From NCBI GenBank assembly GCA_014208095.1, contig JACHMT010000005.1:1302001-1366000 (forward strand): a stretch of 64,000 nucleotides of DNA, written 5' to 3'. Each line of letters starts with the position of its first letter. The stretch's first letter is position 1. Both the position numbers and the translations under genes were made by a program. The notes below the pieces were generated by a model. It saw nothing but the letters and a program-made list of their open reading frames with translations, ran no database searches and was not told the origin of the DNA. The DNA is from Actinospineispora eucalypti. GTDB lineage: Bacteria; Actinomycetota; Actinomycetes; Mycobacteriales; Pseudonocardiaceae. Below, piece by piece: positions 16,016-22,684 of the stretch.

Positions 16016-17053
16016 TCAGCTGCTCGCCGCACACACATATCTCGCCCGGTCGGCCAGCAGGGTGAGCAGATACGCCATGGCCACGATCATCAGGGTCCCG
16101 ACGGCGATGGCGATGCCGGCCGGTTTCCACTGGTAGTCGTTGGCGGCCGGCGCGGTGACCACGACGAACAACGTGCGGCCGATGAGCGCGCCGCCGACCA
16201 GCCAGATCCGGTAGGTGTCGGACCACCGGGGCGCGGCGGACCAGCGGTAGACCAACCAACCGGCGCCGAGCGCCAACGCGGCCGCCAGCGCCATGGGCAG
16301 GAACACCCAGGAGCCGGTCCCGATCGCCGGGCCGTCGGGTGGCAGGCCGGCCGGCATCAGCAGTGCGAGGAAGCCGGCGGCAGCGGCCCCCGCCGTCACC
16401 GCGACGGTGGCGGGCCGGGGGAGGTTCACGAATCGGGGCGGCGCGGGCGTCCACGAGGGCAGCACCTTCAGCGCCAGGTAGATCAGCATGGCGACCGCGG
16501 CCACCACGCCCGCCACCACCGGCAGCGGCGCCTGGTAACCCGGGTCCTCGGTGGCCGCGATGCCCACCCGCAGCAGCGCGACCCCGACCAGCGCGGCCAC
16601 GCCGGCGGTGACCAACCCGCCCCGGCGCAGATACGGGCGGCCGCGGTGGCGGGGGAACAGCAGGTCGGCCAGCAACACGGGTACCAGCACGCTGAACACC
16701 GTGTGATAGCCGATCTGTGACTGCCAGTAGGTGGTGTTGAACCCGAGCACCCGTGGTCCCCACTCGGCCGCGTGGTACAGGTTCGGGCTGGTCAGGGCCT
16801 GCAGGCCGATGCCGTCTTCGACCAGCTCGTAGGCCAGGCCGACCGCCAGCAGGCTGGGCCAGCCGCCGCGGTGGCGGACCACGAGCTCGCGCAGGAACAA
16901 CACCCCGGCGCCGTACATCACCACCAGCACCGGCAGTAACAGCCACATCGCCGGCATGGTCACGCCGCTGAACGTCACCTCGGCACTCACCGGCGCAAGA
17001 ACGATCAGCGTCCACGCCGCTTTCCGGCTGCCGAGCTCTCCCCGACCCGTCAC
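16016..17053 (-). CDS. Polytopic membrane protein of unknown function
   Basis: A 345-residue protein with about nine or ten predicted hydrophobic helices from residue 12 to 335 and no soluble domain. Notable conserved-looking elements are LRELVVRHRGGWPSLLAVGLAYELVEDGIGLQ and GPRVLGFNTTYWQSQIGYHTVFS. I do not recognise a defined family or transport motif. Start GTG 17053 has GGGGAGGAA 4 bases upstream. It is divergent from a TetR-type regulator, with a perfect 20-bp palindrome 21 bp upstream of its start, so expression is probably repressed by that protein. An efflux or small-molecule role is only a guess. Confidence 0.7.
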   Translation of the reverse strand: MTGRGELGSRKAAWTLIVLAPVSAEVTFSGVTMPAMWLLLPVLVVMYGAGVLFLRELVVRHRGGWPSLLAVGLAYELVEDGIGLQALTSPNLYHAAEWGPRVLGFNTTYWQSQIGYHTVFSVLVPVLLADLLFPRHRGRPYLRRGGLVTAGVAALVGVALLRVGIAATEDPGYQAPLPVVAGVVAAVAMLIYLALKVLPSWTPAPPRFVNLPRPATVAVTAGAAAAGFLALLMPAGLPPDGPAIGTGSWVFLPMALAAALALGAGWLVYRWSAAPRWSDTYRIWLVGGALIGRTLFVVVTAPAANDYQWKPAGIAIAVGTLMIVAMAYLLTLLADRARYVCAASS

Positions 17054-17074
17054 GCGTTCCTCCCCGACCGGCAG

Positions 17075-17094
17075 AATTACTCAGCTGAGTAATT
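17075..17094. promoter_or_regulatory. Perfect 20-bp palindrome, probable TetR operator
   Basis: AATTACTCAGCTGAGTAATT is fully self-complementary over 20 bp. It lies between the membrane-protein gene (start 17053, minus) and the TetR gene (start about 17194, plus), in an AT-rich patch of a GC-rich genome. This is the most convincing operator in the window. Confidence 0.75.
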
Positions 17095-17193
17095 GCGGCG
17101 GATACTATCCATCCACCGGCGGGACCGGAAGCCCGCCCTAGGATCTCGCCGGGACAGCCGCCACGGCGTGCGGCCGGGAGAGAGGAGCCACCC

Positions 17194-17865
17194 ATTCCGA
17201 CCACGCCCGGTGAGCTGACCTCCGCCGCCGCGACCGCGCGCCGCGCGCAGATCGTCGCCGCGACCATCGACACCATCGCCGAGGTCGGTTACCGCCGGAC
17301 GACATTCGCGCGAATCGCCGAGCGTGGCGGCCTGAGCAGCACCCGCCTCATCTCCTACCACTTCGCCAGCAAGGACACGCTGGTCAAGGCGGTGGTGACG
17401 GAGGTGTTCAGGTTGATCGACCAGTTCCTGGTCGACTGGACCAGCGAGCACCCGGCCAGCCGGCCGCTCCAGCTCCCGCCGGGCACCGCGGTGGTGCCGC
17501 CCGGCGGCCGCGCCTCCGACGAGCTGCGCGCCTACCTGACCGGCGTGATCGCCTTCATCGACGGCCACCGGGTGCAGATGTGCGCGCTCCAGTCGATCTT
17601 CGCGGCACTGCACGACGATGAGGGCAACGCCGCCGCCTACGGCAGTGAGACCGACCGCGCCGTGCTCGGCCACCTGGAGGAGATTCTGCGCCGCGGCCAA
17701 CAGAGCGGCGAGTTCCGGGCGTTCGACACCCTGGTCATGGCGGCGGCCATCCAGCGCCCGCTGGAACGCCTGCCGCTGTTGCTGCGCAGCGAGCCGAACC
17801 TGGACCTGCGCCGCTACGCCGACGAGGTCGTCACCCTGTTCGACCTGGCCACGCGCGCCACATAG
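17194..17865 (+). CDS. TetR-family regulator with non-standard start codon (ATT or CTG)
   Basis: About 223 residues. The HTH is complete: ARRAQIVAATIDTIAEVGYRRTTFARIAERGGLSSTRLISYHFASKDTLVKA. No in-frame ATG, GTG or TTG lies upstream of this domain; the first GTG (17392) would delete the whole HTH. An ATT at 17194 follows GAGAGGAG with 6-7 bases spacing and would give PTTPGELTSAAATARRAQ; a CTG at 17215 is the alternative with a poorer site. I therefore extend the gene to 17194. Its divergent partner and the 20-bp palindrome suggest autoregulation and repression of the membrane protein. A sequencing error (ATG read as ATT) cannot be excluded. Confidence 0.75.
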   Translation: MPTTPGELTSAAATARRAQIVAATIDTIAEVGYRRTTFARIAERGGLSSTRLISYHFASKDTLVKAVVTEVFRLIDQFLVDWTSEHPASRPLQLPPGTAVVPPGGRASDELRAYLTGVIAFIDGHRVQMCALQSIFAALHDDEGNAAAYGSETDRAVLGHLEEILRRGQQSGEFRAFDTLVMAAAIQRPLERLPLLLRSEPNLDLRRYADEVVTLFDLATRAT

Positions 17866-17872
17866 GCGCGGA

Positions 17873-18766
17873 TCATGCACATCCAATGTCTGCGTCGGTG
17901 TTCTTCGGAAAGACCCGCAGGACGTCGTCGATCGCCGCCTGCCCGCCGGTCGACAGGTACTCGCGGAGCAGGGTGAACTTTCGCCCGAGACCAAGTTCGC
18001 TCTGCCGTTTGGACGATACGTACGGCTCGTATGCGTTGGCTACCTGGAGCTCGGCGAGCGTACGGAAATCGTCGTCGGAAATGGCTCTCGGGAGGACGTT
18101 GGTCGGCTCGAAGAAATCCACGCTGGTGACCGGCTTGCCGGTGTCCCGTGTGCCGCGGACGAAGGAACAGGATGTCAGGAGCCCGTAGAGGACGATCCAG
18201 CGCTCGGTCCCGTCGCCGACAACGCTCTGTACTCGCGCCCGGTCGGCGGGCGACTTGTAGTTGAGCAGGTCGATGATGTTGAACTCCGTGCCGTAGATCG
18301 CGTGAAACAGGCCGACGTGGGCGATCTCGTCCCGATGTCCCCATTGGCGGAGCAGCTCGTACACGCCGACAAAGTGATCCATGCACATCGCCACGGAGTG
18401 GTCGACCTTTTCCAGCTGCAGATCCAGCATGAACATTTTGATCGTCGGATCGAGATCGGCCGCTTTGAGGCGTCTCAGTGCTTTGATCCGCCCCTGGTTG
18501 AACTGGGCCAGCGCGGCCGGGTCCCGAAGCCCGGCGCGGTAGGCCGCCGCGGTCTTCGGGGCGCGGCGCACGATGTTGGGATTCGCGGTGAGAACGGCTA
18601 CGAACTCGTCACCGGTGACGTTCGTTGCGATCCGTCGATCGATGATCTCGTCCACGGTTGCCGCCTTGGTCGACGCGGCGGCCGAGGCTGGGCTCATCAT
18701 TTGGACAGGCCCGCAGCCGGCCAGGGAGCTCAGGGCGAGGGTCTGCAGGAAGAAGCGGCGATCCAC
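17873..18766 (-). CDS. Secreted lipoprotein with DUF6817-like domain
   Basis: About 297 residues. The N-terminus DRRFFLQTLALSSLAGC combines a twin-arginine-like RRFFLQ with a lipobox (LAGC), suggesting a Tat-exported lipoprotein. The mid-region DHFVGVYELLRQWGHRDEIAHVGLFHAIYGTEFN matches the His-rich core of DUF6817, a helical HD-like family of unknown activity. Flanking regions are helical and charged. I prefer GTG 18766 (MDRRFFLQ), the shortest start keeping the signal peptide; ATG 18802 is the alternative. It is convergent with the TetR gene, 7 bp apart. Function unknown. Confidence 0.72.
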   Translation of the reverse strand: MDRRFFLQTLALSSLAGCGPVQMMSPASAAASTKAATVDEIIDRRIATNVTGDEFVAVLTANPNIVRRAPKTAAAYRAGLRDPAALAQFNQGRIKALRRLKAADLDPTIKMFMLDLQLEKVDHSVAMCMDHFVGVYELLRQWGHRDEIAHVGLFHAIYGTEFNIIDLLNYKSPADRARVQSVVGDGTERWIVLYGLLTSCSFVRGTRDTGKPVTSVDFFEPTNVLPRAISDDDFRTLAELQVANAYEPYVSSKRQSELGLGRKFTLLREYLSTGGQAAIDDVLRVFPKNTDADIGCA

Positions 18767-18865
18767 GGTGCCCAGGTTGTCCGCGCCGGGGCGCTGCCAC
18801 ATCCTTCGTGGAGGCGGAACACGCCGGCCCATCGGATGAGGCGCACGGGCCGAACGAACCAGCCG

Positions 18866-19246
18866 TCACGGGGAGGCCGGAACGGTGAGGGTGAACCGCA
18901 CCGCTCCGGTCACCGGGTCACCGTCATCGGACACCACCCGGTAGGTCAGCACGTAGGCCCCGGCCGGGCCGGCCGGCGTGACCGGCGCGGACACCACCGG
19001 CCCCGCCACCGTCGCCGGGCCGACCGTCCACGCCGCCCCGCCCGGCCCGGTCACCGTGATCGGGTTTCGCGCGGGCCTGACCGATTCGCCGAACGTCAAC
19101 GTCACCTGGGTCGGTGCGGCGGACAACGACGCACCCTGGGCCGGCGAGCTGCTCTGCAACTTGGCGTGCGCCCACGCCGGAGTCGCGACGCCCAACACCG
19201 TGAGCAGCGCCAAGGCCACGACGAGTACCGCCCGGCGAATGATCAT
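18866..19246 (-). CDS. CopC-domain copper-binding-like secreted protein
   Basis: A 126-residue protein. A signal peptide (residues 1-27) ends AWA, leaving a mature N-terminus HAKLQSSSPAQGASL that matches CopC, where the new N-terminal His is a Cu(II) ligand. The rest is the CopC beta-barrel (VTLTFGESVRPARNPITV, YVLTYRVVSDDG, GAVRFTL). The usual DGHPV motif, which carries the second His ligand, reads DGDPV here, so copper binding may be weakened. There is no C-terminal membrane helix and no CopD neighbour. ATG 19246 is chosen, with GAAAGGAAC upstream; the longer frame to 19315 lacks a site. Confidence 0.85.
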   Translation of the reverse strand: MIIRRAVLVVALALLTVLGVATPAWAHAKLQSSSPAQGASLSAAPTQVTLTFGESVRPARNPITVTGPGGAAWTVGPATVAGPVVSAPVTPAGPAGAYVLTYRVVSDDGDPVTGAVRFTLTVPASP

Positions 19247-19346
19247 GCGGCTGTTCCTTTCTGAGCACGGGACGTGTGAACAGTCGCCGAGGCGGCGCAT
19301 CCGGTTCCCGGGCAACGCGAACCTTCAGCCGAATGGCCCCGGGCCA

Positions 19347-19427
19347 GGGCGTGTCTGATGGATCATCCAGCCGGCTGCGCGGCGCCCAGATCACCGCTCG
19401 CTCGGCATAGATCCACCAGACACGCCC
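19347..19427. repeat. 81-bp MITE-like element with 18-bp terminal inverted repeats
   Basis: GGGCGTGTCTGATGGATC (19347-19364) and GATCCACCAGACACGCCC (19410-19427) are inverted repeats matching at 17 of 18 positions, enclosing 45 bp with no coding potential. Arms of this kind resemble the ends of actinobacterial IS elements. With no transposase inside, it is best read as a MITE or a deleted IS. A long cruciform terminator is the alternative. It sits between the CopC and MobA-like genes. Confidence 0.5.
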
Positions 19428-19440
19428 TACCATCGGCGAC

Positions 19441-20310
19441 GTGCGCACGGGGGACGTCATCGCCGCTGGAGTGGTGCTCGCCGGCGGGCGGTCTTCGCGC
19501 ATGGGCACGCCCAAGGCCGCGTTGGAGTGGCACGGCTCGACCCTGTTGTACCGGACGGCGGCCCTGGTCGGGCGGGCGGTGGACGGCCCGGTCGTGGTGG
19601 TGAGCGCCCCAGGTCAAGATCTCCCGGAACTGCCGGCCGGGGTGGCCGTGGTGGAGGACCCGGTCGAGGGTCTGGGCCCGATGCAGGGCATCGCCGCGGG
19701 GTTGGCGGCCGTGGCGGACCACGCGACGACGGCGTTCGTGTGCTCGACCGACATGCCGTTCCTGCACACCGCCTTCGTGCGGCGCCTCCTGTGCGGGCTG
19801 GTCGCCGAGGCCGACATGGTGCTGCCGGTGGCGCGCGGCTTCCGCCAGCCCCTGGCCGCCGGTTACCGGACCGCGCTGGCCGGACTGATCACGGATCTGG
19901 TCGCCGAGGGGGACCTGCGTCCCGGCATGCTGACCGAGCACTGCCGGGTCGAACGGCTGGAGGACGCGGAGCTGCTCGCGGACCCCGCCCTGGCCCGGTA
20001 CGACCCCGACCTGGACTCCGTGGCGAACATCAACACGCCGGAGGACTACGCGCGGGCCCGCGAACGGCCCCCGGCGGAGATCACCGTGCGGTGTGACGGC
20101 GCGCTGACCGGCGGTGCTCGGCGAGGCGAGCGCTCGGTCCGGGCGGCGACGCTGGCCGAGGCGGCCGGCGGGGTGGAGCTGGTGCTGGACCGGCACGTGG
20201 TGGCGGTGTTGAACGGCGACCAGCTCACCGGGGACGGGCAGCTGCCGCTGGTCGCCGGGGACAGCGTGGCGTTCCGGCCCTCGGATGCCGGCGGCCGGCC
20301 CGTGAAGTAG
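19441..20310 (+). CDS. MobA-like nucleotidyltransferase fused to a MoaD/ThiS-like domain
   Basis: A 289-residue two-domain protein. Residues 8-205 are a MobA-type NTP transferase: VVLAGGRSSRMGTPKAAL (nucleotide-binding loop), EGLGPMQGIAAGL, FVCSTDMPF and VANINTPEDY. These enzymes attach GMP to molybdopterin. Residues 213-285 look like a MoaD/ThiS beta-grasp: ITVRCDGAL at the start, VAVLNGDQL, then LVAGDSVAFRPSDAGG. Canonical MoaD ends at the Gly-Gly that is thiocarboxylated; here GG is followed by RPVK. Start GTG 19441 is the first available and has a weak site. It suggests a molybdenum-cofactor role; the fusion is by-eye inference. Confidence 0.78.
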   Translation: MRTGDVIAAGVVLAGGRSSRMGTPKAALEWHGSTLLYRTAALVGRAVDGPVVVVSAPGQDLPELPAGVAVVEDPVEGLGPMQGIAAGLAAVADHATTAFVCSTDMPFLHTAFVRRLLCGLVAEADMVLPVARGFRQPLAAGYRTALAGLITDLVAEGDLRPGMLTEHCRVERLEDAELLADPALARYDPDLDSVANINTPEDYARARERPPAEITVRCDGALTGGARRGERSVRAATLAEAAGGVELVLDRHVVAVLNGDQLTGDGQLPLVAGDSVAFRPSDAGGRPVK

Positions 20311-20330
20311 TTCACAAACTTGACTGATTT

Positions 20331-20638
20331 AGTCCGGCGATCCAGGCGATGTTCGGGAACCTTTACCTCGGCATCGCGCTGGGTGCGCCGGCCGCCGCGA
20401 AGGAGTACATCCTGCACACCTCACGGCCCTGGCTACTGTCCGACTCGGCCACGGCGGCGACCGACCCGTACCTGCTGGCGTCCTACGGCCGGCTGGTCGC
20501 CTCGACGCGGGCGGCCTCGACCGGTTCTGGCGCAACGTGCGCACCCACACGCCGCACGACCCGGTGGCCTACAAACAGCGCGAGGTCGGCGACCACTTCC
20601 TCAACGGCACCCACCCGCCCTTCACCCTCTACACCTGA
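20331..20638 (+). pseudogene. Truncated, frameshifted acyl-CoA dehydrogenase-like (DszC/SfnB-type) monooxygenase
   Basis: The frame around 20349 reads AMFGNLYLGIALGAPAAAKEYILH and HTSRPWLLS, then PYLLASYGRL. Near 20515 the homology shifts frame to DRFWRNVRTHTPHDPVAYKQREVGDHFLNG, ending FTLYT and TGA at 20636. Both parts match the C-terminal half of the DszC/SfnB group of flavin-dependent acyl-CoA-dehydrogenase-fold monooxygenases, including the RxxRTHTxHDPVAYK signature. The N-terminal two thirds and part of the middle are missing, so this is a dead remnant. The rest of the 20311-20849 gap holds repeat copy A and no gene. Confidence 0.7.
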
Positions 20639-20714
20639 CGGTTCGACTACGCCTTCTGAGTTCTGGGGCCGGCCTCGGGGGCCGCGTGGTCACCGGTGCG
20701 ATGGCAGACGTCGG

Positions 20715-20783
20715 TTCAAGGTCATCAGGACCTGACGGCCGTTTTCGACTGCTCAAACCGACCGTGGTGTCCTGGTGACCATG
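20715..20783. repeat. Dispersed palindromic repeat, copy A
   Basis: Arms GGTCATCAGGAC (20720-20731) and GTCCTGGTGACC (20769-20780) pair with one mismatch. The whole 69-bp unit begins TTCAAGGTCATCAGG and ends GGTGTCCTGGTGACCATG. Copy B at 51178-51246 has the same ends, TTCATGGTCATCAGG and GGTGTCCTGATGACCATG, so these are two members of one dispersed family. Confidence 0.6.
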
Positions 20784-20849
20784 TAACTGGGCCTGAACAT
20801 CCGCTCGTCGAACAGCTTCGAGCGCATCGCGAGCCGGAGAGGTAGCGGG

Positions 20850-21251
20850 TCAGCGCGGGTCGCCGGAGCGATAGCGGGCGGCGTACCGGGCGGCCGCCGC
20901 GGCGCGTTCCTCGGCGTGCAGGGCGTCCCGGGCGGCCTGCAACGCGCCGGGCGGGTAGCCGGCTCGGCGGACCCGGCGCTCGACGGAGCCGTCCATGAAC
21001 CACAGTGCGTACTGCAGCCCGACCAGCCAGCCGAGCAGGAGCGCGGACCACCGGCCCCAGGCCGGCCCGGGGACCAGCATCAGGATGGGGAGCGACACCA
21101 GGCTGATCTGCAGGGCGGAGCGCACGAAATGCCGCAGCACCCACCGGTCGCGGGAGGCGTCGTACAAGACCCACTCCCGGTAGCGGGGCGGCAGGCCGCC
21201 GCCGAGCGCGTACCACAGCCAGCGCAGCGGTCCCGGCCGTAGAGGTCTCAC
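20850..21251 (-). CDS. DUF5313 family membrane protein
   Basis: A 133-residue protein starting RPLRPGPLRWLWYALGGGLPPRYREWVLYDASRDRWVLRH, the characteristic opening of DUF5313, an actinobacterial family of unknown function. Two hydrophobic helices follow (about residues 50-68 and 74-92), then a basic/Ala-rich cytoplasmic tail with RRAGYPPGALQAARDALH. I chose GTG 21251; an upstream GTG would add VHVYRGL. It is divergent from the MFS gene, 113 bp apart. Single-gene unit. Confidence 0.8.
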   Translation of the reverse strand: MRPLRPGPLRWLWYALGGGLPPRYREWVLYDASRDRWVLRHFVRSALQISLVSLPILMLVPGPAWGRWSALLLGWLVGLQYALWFMDGSVERRVRRAGYPPGALQAARDALHAEERAAAAARYAARYRSGDPR

Positions 21252-21364
21252 GAGCCCACGATAGACGTGCACGTCCTGTGGGCCGCTGCACTCTCGGTTG
21301 ACACTTCTTGAGTAGTTTGATGGATTTAAAGGATGTTTGATCCTCATTTCCTGGTGAGAGTGTC

Positions 21365-22684
21365 GTGAGCACGGTCCTGCCGGCCCGGGCGGAGGCGCCA
21401 CCGGCGTCTCCTCGGACGGTCCTGCTGGCCAGCCTGGTCGGCACCACGGTCGAGTGGTACGACTTCTTCCTCTATGCCACGGCGGCCAGCCTGGTCTTTC
21501 CCAAGCTGTTCTTCCCGGCGCAGGACGAGGTGGCCGGCACCCTGCTGGCGTTCGGCACGTTCGCGGTCGGCTTCGTGGCGCGGCCGATCGGTGGCCTGCT
21601 GTTCGGCCACATCGGTGACCGGTTGGGCCGCAAGCAGACGCTGGTCGCCACCATGGTGCTGATGGGCGGGGCGACCGCACTGATCGGGCTGCTGCCGCCG
21701 GTGTCGGCGATCGGGCTGGCCGCGCCGGTGTTGCTGGTGCTGCTGCGGGTCCTGCAGGGCCTGGCCGTGGGCGGCGAATGGGGCGGCGCGGTCCTGCTGG
21801 CCACGGAGAACGCGCCGCCGGGGCGGATCGGTCGCTACGGCAGCGTGCCGCAGATCGGGCTCGGTCTCGGCCTGGCGTTGGGCACCGGGGCGTTCGCGCT
21901 GCTCGGCGAGGCGATGAGCCGGGAGGCGTTCGAGACCTACGGCTGGCGGATCGCGTTCGTGCTGAGCCTGGTGCTGGTCGCGGTCGGGCTGGTGGTGCGG
22001 CTGCGGGTGCTGGAGACCCCGGAGTTCCGGCGGCTGGCGTCCACCGGCGAGCTTGCCCAGGTCCCGGCGGTGGAGGTGTTCCGCACCCGCCGGCACCGCC
22101 GGGGGCTGGGGCTGGGCATGCTGGCCCGCTGGGCCGAGGGCGCCTCGTTCAACACCTGGGCGGTGTTCGCCATCAGCTACGCCACCGCGACGGTGAAGCT
22201 GAACCGGGTGGACGTGCTGCTCGCGGTGACCGCCGGTGCCCTGCTCATGGCGGTGGTCGCGCCGATCGCCGGCTGGCTGGGCGACCGCTACGGGCGGCGC
22301 CCGGTGTTCGGCACCGGGGTGGCGCTGTTCGGCATCTCGGTGCTTCCCTCGTTCTACGCGTTGCGTACCGGTTCGACCGCCCTGATGGTGATCGTCCTGG
22401 TGGTTCAGCTGGGCGTCTGCTACGGGCTGATGACCGGGGCGGAGGCGACGCTGTTCGCCGAGCTGTTCGACGCGCGGGTGCGCTACACCGGGATGTCGCT
22501 GGTGTTCCAGGGCTCCGGGGTGTGGGCGTCCGGGCTGACCCCGGTGATCCTCACCGCGCTGCTGGCGGCCACCGGCGGCGCGGTCTGGGCGGCGGGCACG
22601 TACCTGACCGCGGTGGCGCTGGTCAGCCTGTTGGCGGTACTGGCGATGGGCCGGTGGCTGCCGCCGGCCCATCATCGCGGCTAG
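21365..22684 (+). CDS. MFS transporter, metabolite:H+ symporter (MHS) type
   Basis: A 439-residue, 12-helix major facilitator protein. Signatures: VGTTVEWYDFFLYATAASLVF at helix 1, GHIGDRLGRKQTL in the loop 2-3, LRVLQGLAVGGEWGGAVLL at helix 4, and DRYGRRPVF in loop 8-9. EWYDFFLY plus GGEWGGA identify the MHS family (ShiA/ProP/KgtP-like), importing shikimate, dicarboxylates, compatible solutes or similar with protons. Substrate not predictable. Start GTG 21365 follows GGTGAGAG. A TTGACA at 21298 may be its -35 but the -10 is unclear. Its stop overlaps the convergent helicase gene by 4 bp. Confidence 0.92.
   Translation: MSTVLPARAEAPPASPRTVLLASLVGTTVEWYDFFLYATAASLVFPKLFFPAQDEVAGTLLAFGTFAVGFVARPIGGLLFGHIGDRLGRKQTLVATMVLMGGATALIGLLPPVSAIGLAAPVLLVLLRVLQGLAVGGEWGGAVLLATENAPPGRIGRYGSVPQIGLGLGLALGTGAFALLGEAMSREAFETYGWRIAFVLSLVLVAVGLVVRLRVLETPEFRRLASTGELAQVPAVEVFRTRRHRRGLGLGMLARWAEGASFNTWAVFAISYATATVKLNRVDVLLAVTAGALLMAVVAPIAGWLGDRYGRRPVFGTGVALFGISVLPSFYALRTGSTALMVIVLVVQLGVCYGLMTGAEATLFAELFDARVRYTGMSLVFQGSGVWASGLTPVILTALLAATGGAVWAAGTYLTAVALVSLLAVLAMGRWLPPAHHRG

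Noticed and set aside
21298..21330. TTGACA followed by TTTAAA upstream of the MFS gene as a promoter
   Set aside because: Spacing of -35 to any plausible -10 hexamer is not 16-18 bp, so no promoter is claimed.
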